DNA from: Marvania coccoides
Taxonomy: Eukaryota; Chlorophyta; Trebouxiophyceae; Chlorellales; Chlorellaceae
Assembly: GCA_963854735.1 (NCBI GenBank)
Contig: OY978106.1
Span: 62,001 to 126,000 of the forward strand
Length of the DNA stretch: 64,000 nucleotides
Direction: 5' to 3'
Shown here piece by piece: positions 12,329-23,715 of the stretch. The first letter of the stretch is position 1. Every line of letters begins with the position of its first letter. Position numbers and translations under genes: made by a program. The notes beneath the pieces were generated by a model. The model was not told where the DNA came from and made no database searches. It was given only the letters and a program-made list of their open reading frames with translations.

Positions 12329-12471
12329 CAGAACAATAAATGTAAAAATAATAAATCTTGACGCTGTTTTGACCATTTTTCCCGCTCAAACGCGGTTTCT
12401 TTCAAGAACAACAAAAAATACAAAAAAACTCAATTTTGCATCGATATTCAGATGTGAAAAATAACAGAAAA

Positions 12472-14186
12472 ATGGGGAAACCGGGTAAAAAGAAGCCTGT
12501 TAGCATCCTCAAGCGGGAGCGCCAGGCAGCTCCTTCACAAAATTCTGAAGATGCGCCCCGGAAAAAGCGGCGCACAGCGGGCGGCGGAGCGCCGCAGCCC
12601 CCGCAATCTGCTGCTCATCCCTTCCGCCACACGCTGCGCCCCACCTCGGACATCCACCGCCAGGCTGCTCACGCCATCGGCCGCCTGTTGAAGTCTGACG
12701 CCACCGGCAGAAATGGAGCCTCCCTCAAATCCCTCACCCTGGCGCCGCACATCACCAACAAAAAAGCGGTGTACGCAGTGACCATCGAAACCATGAAAGC
12801 GCTGCCAGTGTTGGAACAGCTGGTGGAGCGTTCAAACGTGATGGAGACAGCAGGGGTGTCCAAACCAGATGCCTACGTGCTGACGCGCGAGCTGCTATGG
12901 GGAGGAGGCATGGGGGGCGGGGAAGAAGCGGGTCTGAAGCCCACGGGCCCTGCGGAGCGGGCCGTGTTGGCACTGGAGGCGCCGTTGCGGGACATTTTGG
13001 CGGCGATGCTGAAAGAGGCTGGGGCGGCAGAGGTGGAAGAGATGCTGCCGGCCACGCAGGCGGCAAAGGCGGCGGCAGCGCGCCCACGTACTGCCCGCGT
13101 GAACGAGCTGAAGATGTCTGTTGAAGAGGCGATGGCCTGGCTGCGAGACCCACCCACCCAGCACTCCAAAAAATGGCTGCACCTGGTGAGTAGTATTTAA
13201 TTTATGGTTTTAATCTGATCGTGATTTTATATTGCAATTTAAAGAGCTCAATTTTCATTCTTTTTCCCCTCCGTCTTCAGGCCAGCAGCGTTGCTGTGGA
13301 CCCTCATCTGCCAGAGGTGCTCGTCTTTCCTCCAGGCACAGACCTGCACGACCACCCCTTGGTGGCCTCAGGCGCGCTCATCCAGCAGAGCAAGGCCTCT
13401 TGCATGACTGCCAGGGCGTTGGCGCCTCAGCCGGGAAAGTGGAAGAAAGTTATCGATGCGTGCGCTGCCCCTGGCAACAAAACGACCCACCTGGCAGCGC
13501 TGTTGAATGGCAAATCAGCCGATGGGTGGCGCAGCAGCGACGGCGTTTCCAGCTCAGTGATAGCATTCGACCGCGATGCAGCGAGGCTGGAAAGGCTGCG
13601 TTTGAACGCGGCTGCAGCTGGCGCAGGCAACATCATCGACGCGCGCTGCGCCGACTTCCTGTTGGTCGACCCCGACAGCCCAGAATTCGCCGACGTGGCA
13701 GCAGTACTTCTGGACCCTTCGTGCTCCGGCAGCGGCACTGCCTTCTCTCGCATGGACCACCTGCTGCCCTCTGCAGCCGCCGCCCTCACCCCTGAAGCCG
13801 CAATTTTGCACCAAGATCCCCGCGTGCTGGCGCTGGCAGAGTTTCAGACCACGGCGTTGAAGCATGCACTGCGTTTTCCTGCAGCCCAGCGGGTGGCATA
13901 CTCAACGTGCTCGCTGCATGAAGTTGAAAACGAGGGGGTCGTGGCTGCGGTGCTGAAGGATGCGCGCGCGCTGGGGTTTGAGCTTGTGCCGGCGTTGCCG
14001 CAGTGGGAACGGAGGGGGGTTGAAGGAGCGTTGAGCGGAGGGGACGCTGCTAAGGTTGTGCGCACGCACCCGCTGGAGGACGGCACCGATGGGTTCTTCG
14101 TGGCGCTGTTTGAGCGGTTGAGAGATGATAAAGACAAGAAGAAAGAGAAGAAAGACAAAAAGAAAAGAATAATTTTCTGTGAATGA
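12472..14186 (+). CDS. NSUN5: NSUN5/Rcm1-like 25S/28S rRNA m5C methyltransferase
   Basis: Two exons (12472-13185, 13281-14186) give about 539 residues. It starts at MGKPGKKKP, with a basic N-terminal nucleolar-type tract. The catalytic half has the SAM site DACAAPGNKTTHLAAL, an acidic SAM-contact FDRDAAR, the motif IV cysteine in DPSCSGSG and the motif VI cysteine in YSTCSLHEVENE, the two-cysteine arrangement of RNA m5C methyltransferases. The order and spacing match NSUN5/Rcm1, which modifies one cytosine in the large-subunit rRNA. The C-terminus is a Lys-rich tail. The exon 1 donor is a standard GTGAGT. Confidence 0.9.
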
Positions 14187-14423
14187 CGAATTTACACATT
14201 TTCATCATTGACCCACCGGTAAATAAACACGCACAAAAAGTAGTTGTGATCAGGATAGAAAAGCTAATGATGATGATGCATAGTACTGCTAAGTTTGGAA
14301 AGAAAGAAAGGTTTAATAAAGATTAAAAGCGTGCGTATATACATAAAGTATCAAAGTCTGGGCATCTACTCGAATTATATCCAAATTAACACTGTTTTTT
14401 TTTTTTTTTTTCCACTGATATAT

Positions 14424-17400
14424 TCACCTCTGGGGGAGGGCCGGCAGCTCTCCGCTCAGCCGCTCCCACCGCTGCAGCTCTTCTGCGATCATGAGCTCCG
14501 TCAGCCTCACGATCTCAGCACACGACGGCCGCTGCCGGGGGTCTGGCTGCCAGCACCGCTGAATGAGGCGCTTCAGGTTCTCGGGACAGTCGGGGTCCAG
14601 CCAGGGCCGCTCGCCGTGTACCGCCACCTTGAGGATGATTTGGAAAAAGTGGTTGGCCCCGCGCCAGGGCTGGCGGCGGGCCCAGGCTTCGTTAAGGATG
14701 ACGCCCAGGGCATAAACGTCCACCTTCTCGTCAATTCGTGTCGCGTTCATCATTTCGGGGGCCATGTACCTGTAAGAAATTATTTTCAGAAAGAAAAGGA
14801 TTTAATTCAGTAAAGGGAGCGTTTCAACGAGCGGTGGTCTGTCTTCTAGCTGAAACGAAGCCCCTCTCAGTAATGTATTTTGAACGCCCGCAAGTTCTGC
14901 ACTCACATCGGCGTGCCGTTTTCCGCGGTGATCTGACTGAAATGGCTCTTGGCCGGGTCCTTCACTCGCGAAATCCCAAAGTCCGCAATCTTTACACGGC
15001 CGTCCTCAAACAGCAAAATGTTCTGCGGCTTGAGGTCGCGGTGGACGACCGACGGGTGGAGGTAAGACAGCCCTTCGGCAATGTCGTGGCACAGCTGCAG
15101 GATCTCGAGGTAGCCCAGGCGGCGTTTGCGGCGGTCGTAGATTCTAGAATACAGAGAACCACCGTCGGCCAGCTCCATGATGAGCGCGCAGTGCTCTGCG
15201 TGGATGGAAGGAAGAAAGAACGAGATAAAGCGATTTTTTATTTTTTATTCAATGCATATGTTTATAAATCTTTTGACGAACTGGTGGTGGTAAATCTCGC
15301 CTTGGTCGCGCGTGCATGCCCCCAGCACCTTGACCAGCCGATCACACGCAAACTTGGATGACAGCTCAATCTCACGCAGCAGCGCGTCATACGCCGTCTG
15401 CTGCGACTCAGGGGCGCAGGTTGACGACAGCGGGGGCAGCATCTTCACCGCAACCTTCTTCCCACGCCACGTCGCCTCGTACACAGCGCCAAATCCGCCC
15501 GTGCCAAGGCATTGCCCCAGGTTGAGCTCCGCTGGGTCCACATTGAGGTCCACGTTCTCAGCGGGGCCTGCGTTGGGCAGCAGCGGCGCGGGGCGGGGGC
15601 TCAGCGGCGGCAGCCCGCCCTGCAGCAGCTGCGGCACCGTGTGCCTGCGCTTCATACGCTGCATGTGCGTCCAGGAGTCCATGGCGGAGTGGTCGCCGTG
15701 CAGCACGCCGTCCCAAGAGACTGAGCGCCGCATTTGCTGCCACGGCGCCATCGTGAGCTCCCCCGACTCCTCTTCAGCGCTGTCGTTGTCGGAAACGGCG
15801 CCTCTGGCAATCTCTCCACCCAGATCCGACGCTGCAAGAGATGTAGAGTGGGAGAGGGAGGCTCCGCGAAGGGAACGCCGGGATCTAGAAATGCGAACCT
15901 TGGCTGGCGAGGTCTTGGCTTTGTTTTCCAGCATAGCAGCCAGCTGAGAGGGCAGCGGGCCTGGGCCAGAGGGCAAGGAATGAGGTTCCTCTCCTGCCTG
16001 CTGCTGCCGCAATGCAGCTGCAGCCGCCAGGGATGCGGCCGGCAGTGCTTGCAGCGTCTTAGAAAAAGTGTCGCCATTGCTGCTGCCGCCAAAGGTGTCC
16101 AACACGTTGGTAGGGTCAGACCTGCCGCTGAAGCCGGATGAAGACTTCCACGGGGGGGGGTGAGCGCTGCCTCCTGGGTGGGCGGTAGCGTGGGAAGCCA
16201 ATAGAGCGTCATTGCTGTGCTGCTGGGACAGGGCGTCAGAAGTCTGGTGGTGCAGGCGGAAGCTGACGCTGGTAGATCTGGTATTCCAAGGAGGGAGGTG
16301 CCTGGTGGAAGGAGAGGCGGTGGCAGAACCAGCATGGGGTTCAACAACGTCGTCATCGACAGAAGGGAGACCTTTGCTGGCTGCAGCAGCGCGTTCGCGC
16401 CGCTGCCGCCGCAGCCGCAGCACAAACACGCCTGCGTAGAGCGCTGCAGCTGCGAGAATCCCCAGCCCCACTGCCAGCCCAGCGACCAAGGCAGTGGTGT
16501 TTGATTTTTTTGAGATTCTTTCTTCCCCCCGCTGCGGGCTTTCCCCTTGGCCGCCGGTGAAAGTGTTGTCGCTTTCCAGCGAAGGTGGAAAGTCGGCAAT
16601 GGGGGTCAGCGGGCGCGGCGGCCACACCGCAGGGATGTCAGCAGTCACGGTGTTGCGGGTCGACGTATCAGCAGGTCTGCAGCAGTATAGAGCTTGCAGG
16701 TTGCAGCTCTGCTGTGAACCGCCTCGAATGGCCTCGCACGTCACCCCTGGCGGCAGCGGCACGTTTCCGTTGCTGAAGTCATCGACTCCTGTGCCGGTGG
16801 CAGCGCTGCCGCCACCAATTCCTGGTGCTTCAGGTGAAGGGGAGGCAAAGAGCGATTCCAGAGGTGGGATGCCCCATGTCAGCTGTCCATCGACGTATGA
16901 GGTGATTTGGGGGTTGGGCTGCGCTTGCCGGGTCACGATGGGGGCGTTGGAGGCAACATTTCCCGACTGCGGCTGCTGCTGTTGCTCAAGTACCGGCGTG
17001 TCCAGGTAGGAGTAATCCTGCCGGGAGTTCAACTGCGTCGCGCCACCCAGTCCAGAGGTGGTGATAGTGAGCAGAATGTCCAGCACCTCGATGCCCTTTT
17101 CCAGAAACAGCGGCGGTGCAGCTGCTTCGCCGGTGGGCAGCAGTGTTCCAGCGGAGGAGTTGAAGGTCACATTCACGCCAAACCGCGCGCCTGGGAGCTC
17201 GGGGTAGCCTCTGATGATGCCTAGCAGCACCCCCTCGCACCCGGAGCTCGCCCAATCGCAGCGCGCTTGCAGAAAATCCCACGGGGAAGCATCCAGTGCT
17301 GCATCCACAGTTGGGTACAGAGTGGAAGACTCCAGAGGCCCCTTGAACCAGTACTGCAGGGACAGGGAAGAAAGATACAGCGAAGTGGCGTTGTCTGGGT

Positions 17401-18176
17401 TGCGGATGCGCACTAGAAACTGCGTGGCGTTGGGGAGGGGCGCAGCGGGATCTGTCTGGTTCCGAAGCTGGATCGGGGTGTAGGTGATGTCGAGAGGGGC
17501 GGGGGTAGGAGGCAGAGCGGCAGCAGACACCCTCGGCTCGGTGTCTCCTTGGGCTGCAGCTGGGGAAGCCTCCATTGTGCAGAGGAGGTTGTTGAAAACG
17601 ACGCTAGTGAGAGGACCGACGTTGAAAGGGTTTTCAGCGCTCAAAGGGACTGCAATGCCATTCAAAAGAGGAGAAGAAAGAAATTTGATTTCAAATTAAA
17701 AAAAAGAAACGTTCAAATTGTGGGTTTTGATCCACTAAAAACTCTAAATTATGCATCCAAGCCAAGTAGGGAAGGGAAAAGAGGGAGGAGGACTTGCCTG
17801 CTCCTTTTGAGCCCAGAAACGAGACAATGCGCAATGTGCCCGGCGCCAGCACCGACCCCCCAGCGCCGTTCTCAATGACGGGGGCGGTTGAGTTGGGATT
17901 TTTGAGCGTAATCTCGGGGTCGAAGAGGTCTCTTTGAGAGCGAATGGTAGATTTGAAAGGAAATCGCCACGCCATTCGCCAGGACATAATATTCACGCTG
18001 GGTTCGTTGTTTTTGAGCGTAAGAGAGCCCACAAAAATAGGAAGGGACGTTGCATCCTGCCCTTGTCCCAGGTTGACTGCGTATTGCGCAGAGACAGGGC
18101 ATTCAGCGGGAGACTGAGCACCAACGGCAGCAGCGAAAAAGACGGCCGCGGCAGCTAAGATCCATTTCCCCCTCAT
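14424..18176 (-). CDS. receptor-like TKL protein kinase with carbohydrate-binding-like ectodomain
   Basis: Four exons (17798-18176, 15301-17649, 14907-15195, 14424-14769) give about 1120 residues. There is an N-terminal signal peptide (MRGKWILAAAAVFFAAAVG). The ectodomain of about 400 residues has two beta-rich units: the first resembles COBRA/CBM2-type repeats and the second has SLQYWFKGP followed by RCDWASSGCEGVLLG, reminiscent of CBM3. A single membrane helix (LVAGLAVGLGILAAAAL) is followed by basic residues and a long Ser-rich linker. The kinase domain has GTGGFG, VAVKML, VVHRDLKPQNILL, IADFGIS and YMAPE, all intact, so it is probably active. Two of three introns need GC donors (17650-17797 CAG|GCAAGT; 15196-15300 AAG|GCGAGA). 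The ligand is unknown; cell-wall polysaccharide sensing is inference. Confidence 0.85.
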
Positions 18177-18632
18177 ATTGAGCCGGCGACACTCTCTTAA
18201 ATTTATTCGTCGCTAGCTGAGGTCTGTTAGCAGCTTCATGAGGGAAATTTTTGCAGGAGAACAATGTTTAAAAATACGCAGACAAGGTGCGACGGAACGC
18301 TGCTCGAACGCTCTAATTGAAGGAAACGGATCTCCAATACAATAACACTTATAAATTTGAGCCTTGGATTTGAGAGCTAACGAGCAGCATATAGTTATAG
18401 CCGAACGCGGTTGCAAAGGAAAGTTAATGGAGCCGAACGCGAACGTCTTCTGCTCATAATATATTTTTAAAATTTGGATAGCATCCCCATGCCTTGGAGA
18501 ATCTTGCTCGGCTTCTGAAACGGAAATTCAAAATTTACAAAATATATAAACCTTGAAAACAAATCGCGCTGCTCACTATCCCCATCCCATTCTACCCCCA
18601 AACCAATCGAAATACATTGAAATAATTTTAAG
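18177..18632. promoter_or_regulatory. divergent promoter, kinase / secreted protein
   Basis: A 456-base spacer between divergent start codons. The 11-mer agccgaacgcg appears at 18399-18409 and 18431-18441. A TATATAAA lies at 18543-18550, 83 bases before the secreted-protein ATG. Confidence 0.5.
18543..18550 (+). promoter_or_regulatory. probable TATA box
   Basis: TATATAAA, 83 bases upstream of the ATG of the secreted Cys-rich protein, a normal distance for a short 5' UTR. Confidence 0.45.
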
Positions 18633-19200
18633 ATGTCAGCGAGCAAGGTTTCGCTTCTGCTGGGCACCATTCTTCTCTGTGCCGCCTCTCCTGTTGCAAC
18701 GAACGCTCTGAAAGATGTCATCGGAACGAGGAAGCTGCTCCAGGTGCCCTGCAATCAGTGCCCGCCCGCCGAAGCCGCGGCCGCCACCTGCAGTGCTTTG
18801 AGCGAAGAGGAGCTCACCGCTGTTCGGGCAAAACTAATATCCGAGTGTGGAATGCGCGGGTTCAGCGCCCAGAGCTGCTGCACTCTGCATGAAAGCGGAA
18901 TTTGGGGGACGTACGCCGCCTGCGCCTGGTGAGCGTGCACAGCCAAGTGCATTTCTTTGTTCAGTGAACTTTCGAGACTGAATTGTTCGGTTTTTGTGCA
19001 GCTCCAACACAATTCCTGGGCTCTCTGGGTTTGTGGACGGTCCGTATGTGGTGAGCGTGTGCGGCTGTGGCGACCAGGCCCCTCCGCCGGCCAGCACCTC
19101 CTCCTCTGGACTTAACATTTCAGTTCAAGACATTTTGGCCTCTGTGAGCTTTGGGCCCGGCAGCCCTGGACCTGGAAGCACGAACTCAACAGCAGGATAA
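18633..19200 (+). CDS. small secreted cysteine-rich protein, family unknown
   Basis: Two exons (18633-18928, 19002-19200) give about 164 residues. A signal peptide (MSASKVSLLLGTILLCAAS) is followed by a cysteine-rich core with the pattern CxxC...C...C...CC...CxC...CxC and a Pro/Ser/Gly-rich tail. No known domain was recognised. Paired cysteines suggest disulfide bonds and export from the cell. It is divergently paired with the receptor-like kinase, so co-regulation is possible but not shown. Confidence 0.7.
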
Positions 19201-19463
19201 ATGGTATGAACTAAAACCGCAGACTTTTGGCCTTGTCTGATAAATGAATAAGAGAAACCGTCATTTGATTCTGACTCGAAGCATCCATTTTTTCGGACGA
19301 CCGATTAGAAAATCGAAAAATCGATTTTATGCACGTATTTACCATCCTTTAGATGTTTATTACATCTGTGTGTGTAGGAATTTGGCTAAATAAAAAAGCA
19401 TAAAAGGACAAAACGGGGAAAGAATCTCGATGCTCTATCAAAGAGGCAGCGTCAAAGTTAGCA

Positions 19464-19584
19464 AGGCGGCGCCTGTGCCGCCTTCCCAGAGCGCAATGAA
19501 TGGTAGCCCATGTGTCTCAGACACAAGGGGAGGGAAAAAGTGAAAATAAAGGAAGAATCATGCTGCCGCTGTGGGCAGGCAGCA
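19464..19584. other. three adjacent hairpins, candidate structured RNA
   Basis: Perfect inverted repeats: aaggcggc/gccgcctt (19464-19485, 6-base loop), tgtgtc/gacaca (19511-19525, 3-base loop) and tgctgcc/ggcagca (19561-19584, 10-base loop). Together they form a compact, locally GC-rich block in an otherwise AT-rich spacer. Confidence 0.35.
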
Positions 19585-19882
19585 CCACAATGCCAAGGCG
19601 GAGTAAATCGGAAAGAGAAACGTCAAGCAAATGACTAAAAAAGCTATTTGACCCTCGGGGTAAAATGTTTTCGGGAGCCGGAAGAATGAAATTGTAGGAA
19701 AAGGGGAAATATTCAGAAAGATTGGGAATGAAGAGGGTCCTGTTCCTTTCTAAACAATAAAAAGCAGTAAAAATGTTGACGTAATCCACCACTCGCACAT
19801 ACAATCAGGCATTCGTTCATTTGAAAAGCAAAAATTGCACTAGTAAACTAGCGTAGGTATTTCTTTTTCGGCTGTAATCTGT

Positions 19883-19909
19883 AAAACCTTGAAAACCTTG
19901 AAAACCTTG
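19883..19909. repeat. 9-base tandem repeat x3
   Basis: The unit aaaaccttg is repeated three times exactly. Confidence 0.95.
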
Positions 19910-20047
19910 TGGGCAAAAATCAATCAATTGTCAAAAGCAAGCGAAATAAAGCTCAAAAAGCTCGGGAGTGAATGTTAAAAAGACTGCTATTATTTTTATT
20001 TGTAATTCCAATTGCTGTTTATCTTTCATCAAAGCATGTTTCCCACT

Positions 20048-23000
20048 TCATTCCTGCCCCATGATTTGGGCAAACTCTTCCACCCTGAAGGGCTTGGCCA
20101 GCCACCCAGTGAAGCCATTGGCCACGCAGATATCGCGAGTGTCCTCAAACGCATCCGCAGTCACAGCAATGATCTTGGTGTGCTGCGCAGGCCATGCCCG
20201 TCGGATGTCCTGCACAGCCTCAATGCCGCCCTTGCGTGGCATGTGCAGGTCCATCAGGATGGCATCAAAGGCAGCAGGACCCCCTGCTGCGGCCACCGCC
20301 TCCACCGCCGCCACGCCGTCAGGCGCAGTCACGACGTTGGTAAAACCCAGGCGCCGCAGAATTCCCAGAGCCACCTTCATGTTGATGGCATTGTCCTCCG
20401 CAAGCAGCAGCCGCCGAGCGCCGTTATCAGCCCTGCTGGCCGCCAGCGCGCCGTCTGCAGTGGCCAGCGACGAGTTGCTGGACACGCGCTTCACGCTGGC
20501 GGCATGCAGCAAGCTGGAATTGGAGCCCAGGCTGCGGCGGAGGCCGTCGCTGTGCCGCCCGCTGCTGCCAGCCTCCGAAGGCGACCCTGGATCGGACCTG
20601 AAGTCCAACGCAGGCGGGCCGCACGGCAGGTCCGCGATGGACGGCGCGTGGGGCAGCGGACCAGCGCCGTCTTCCCTGCACTGCATCCCAGCAGCAGTAG
20701 CAGCAGCAGCAGCTTTGCCATTGGAGGTAGGGGACCCCAGCCCTGCGGTCTCTGCCTCCAGCTCCATCTCCAGCACCTCCTGCAGCACCAGCCGCAGCCG
20801 CCCCTGCCGCACCGGCCGCGACACCGTCACGTAGCCAAGGTGCCGGGAGGCAGCGGCAGCGCTGACAGCCAGCGGGGCGTGCACGGTGGAAGGACCCTCC
20901 AGCATGCCGCTGCTGTAGGCGGGAGGGGGCGCCTCCGCTGGGAACGCGCCCCTCACTCCAGAACCGCTGCTGCTGCCCAACTCAGGTGCGCCGCCCGCTG
21001 CTGGTGTTGTTGCCGCCGTTGCTGCAGGATTTTGGGCGGGGTTTGTGCCGTTGCTGCTTCTGGGGTCATGTATCGTGTCTTCTGCTGCTGCGGTAGTGGC
21101 TGGTGCAGTGTGTGTGGGCTCTTCCGGCCCACGCTGCCCCGGCCACCCCAAAAACACAACTCGCTGTGCTTCAGGTGGCAGGCAGCACTCCATGAGAGCG
21201 TACAGCAGCGAGGAGTGTCCCACGTCCAGAATGACGACGTCAAAGGGGCCGCAGCAGGTGGCGCTGGCTGCCTGGGCCTCGCGAAGCTCTGCTCGCCCAG
21301 CATCTCTGTTATTTCAAGGGAAGAGGGAGAGAAGGCGTGAGAACATGAGGAACGCGTGAAAAGTGATAGTGGCTGACGCGCTAGCATGACAATCGTTCGA
21401 TGTAGCTAAGCATCCATTCATTCATTCATTCATTCATTCATAATATTTCATATTTCCTCACCTCAACGCTAGCCGGCTCTTGCGCGGCAGCCCCCCTGCG
21501 CTTTGCCCTCCGCTGGGCGACGGCGTGGCAGGGTACCTCTCCCCCGGTCGCAGCGCCAGCTTCGCCACCGCCGCGCGCTCGCTCTCCACCGCGCACACCT
21601 CGCACCCCCACCCCCGCAGCGCCAGCAGCATCACCTGCCGAGCCATCTCGCATGGCTCCACCAGCAGCACGCGCTTGCCGCGCAGCAGCGGCGCAGACGC
21701 GGCGTCCCGCAGCGCCGCCGGTGGCAGCCGCGCCAGGGCGTCCTTGTTTCTGCCCTCCACCGCCGCCGCCAACGCCGCTGGGTCGCCCTCTGGCAGGCGC
21801 TGCACCTGAATGGACCACCGGAAGGTGCTTCCATGGCCCAGCCCCGCAGATTCCGCCCACATGCGGCCCCCCATCGCCTCAGACAGCTTCTGCGAGATGG
21901 TGAGTCCCAGCCCCGAGCCACCAAAGCGGCGAGTGGGAGAGGCGTCCACTTGGGAGAAGGAGTGAAACAGCCGCACCAGGTCTGGTGCAGAGATGCCGAT
22001 GCCGGTGTCGCGCACGCTGAAGTGGATCTCGCACATTCCAGAGGAGGAGGAGGAGGAGGTTGGCGAATTCTCGGCTGAAGTGGAAGTGGCAGCGCAGTCG
22101 GCGGCGGTGTCTTCAATGGCCTGCGTCCACACCTCCAGCAGCACCTCCCCCGTGTCTGTGAACTTGAGCGCGTTGTTGAGGATGTTGAGCAGCACCTGCT
22201 GCAGCCGCTGTGCATCGCCTTCGTTTGATTGGTGGGGGGAAAGGGAGGGGAGAGAAATGAATGTCAAAATGAAATAAGTGTAAATATGAATCAAAACACG
22301 CCGTTCCTGTACTTCTTCTAATCATTATTCGCAATTGTCAATCCAATAGCGCACCTATCACCAGTTTGGGCGCACCCGGTGCCATGTGATACGCAACCTG
22401 CAGGTGCTTGCGCGCGGCGTGCAGCCCCGCAATCTCCATGGCCGCCTCGATGGTGGACTGCAGGAAGAAGGGCGCGTTGCTGAGCACCATCTTCCCGGCC
22501 TCTATCTTTGAGAAATCGAGGATGTCGGTGATCAGCGTGAGCAGTGCCTCGCCAGAGCACCTGATGGTGTTCACAAGGTCCCACTGCCCCGGCGTGAGCT
22601 TGGTGTCCGCCAGCAGCTGCCCCACGGCGATCATGCCGTTGAGGGGGGTGCGGATCTCGTGCGACATGCGCGCCAAAAACTGAGACTTGGCTTCTGTGGC
22701 AGCGGCGGCCTCTGCGGCGGCGTGCTTGGCCGCCAGCTCCGCCTGCCTCGTGCGCACCATCTCCGTGATGTCAGCTTGGATGCCCACGTAGTGTGTGAGC
22801 GCGCCGGCGGCGTCGTGGATGGGCGTGAGACTGAGGTAGTTGAGAAAAACATCGCCAGAGCGCTTGTAGTTCTGCATAGAATAATATAATTCGGGCGGGT
22901 ATGTTGATTCATCGGAGGTATTTAGCAGCGGCGGAGCACTAACAAAATTAAAATTTGTTATTATTGTATTTATTATATATAATTTAATTTGACGATCACC

Positions 23001-23715
23001 AGCTCACCGTAATCTGCACCACTATGGGCAGCCCCGCTTTCACCGCTTCACTCAGCTGCCGTACCACCTCGGGCTCGGTGTCCGGCCCCTGCAGGAACCG
23101 GCAGTTCTTCCCCAGGCTGAACGTTTTGCGTGGGTAGCCGGTCATGCGAGCAAAGCCGTCGTTTATGTACACCAGAGGCATGTCGGGGGCTTGGGCGTCG
23201 GCGATGGTGATGCCCTCTTTCACTGCGTCCATCGCGCGCTCCTTCAAGTACAACATGTCCAGCGTGGAGCGGGGCACCAGCACCATATCCTCTTGTCCAT
23301 CCTCCGCCGCTGAAATTGTCACAGCAGCCTCGCTGGTGGAGAGACTGTTGGTGCGCAGGCGGTGCAGCTCGGTTGCCAGGAGGTCTGTGCGGTCGCGCTC
23401 CCTCTTGAGCGCTGCTTCTGCCTCTAGTAGCTGGCCCTGCAGCGACTTGACTTCGTCCAGCAACTGTGCGGTAGAAAAAGAGAGAAGAGGGGTCGAGTCA
23501 GAAGGCGTGCTCGAGAGAATTGGTAAACGCAGGTTTGTGATGTGAAAAAGCAAAATTGACAATAAGGGAAGGCGAGCGAGCAAAAGCGGTGGCCTGAAAA
23601 TTTGATTCACCACTCAAAATTAATAAAATACCTTGTCCATGCCAGACGGCGCAAGAACGCCCGTGTCAAAGGCTTTACGGGTGTCCTTCAGTGCTGCCTC
23701 CTCCGACGCGGCCAT
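20048..23715 (-). CDS. LOV-domain hybrid sensor histidine kinase
   Basis: Five exons (23632-23715, 23008-23463, 22355-22871, 21462-22218, 20048-21305) give about 1023 residues. Order: short coiled-coil N-terminus; LOV/PAS domain with the flavin-adduct motif GKNCRFLQG (about residue 143); a DHp helix with the phospho-acceptor histidine in ARMSHEIRTPLNGM; a HATPase domain with NILNNALKF, DTGIGIS and GGSGLGLTI; a degenerate receiver-like segment (GKRVLLVEP...FDVVILDVG); a Ser/Ala-rich linker; and a C-terminal receiver with AEDNAINMK, phospho-acceptor Asp in LMDLHMP and LAKPF. All catalytic residues are present. It should be a soluble blue-light sensor autophosphorylating from His to the receiver Asp, like algal LOV-HKs. 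The downstream phosphotransfer partner is not in this window. Confidence 0.93.
21417..21440. repeat. ATTC microsatellite
   Basis: About six ATTC repeats in the last intron of the LOV kinase. Confidence 0.9.

Larger units (their letters stand above)
19201..20047. other. convergent intergenic region with hairpins and short repeats
   Basis: No coding frame is supported. Holds the hairpin cluster at 19464-19584 and a 9-base tandem repeat at 19883-19909. It lies between the 3' ends of the secreted protein and the LOV kinase, so it includes both 3' UTRs. Confidence 0.5.

Noticed and set aside
12376..12384. TTTCCCGC-like E2F site between BRO1 and NSUN5
   Set aside because: Single 8-mer match overlapping the upstream ATG; too weak to call without binding data.
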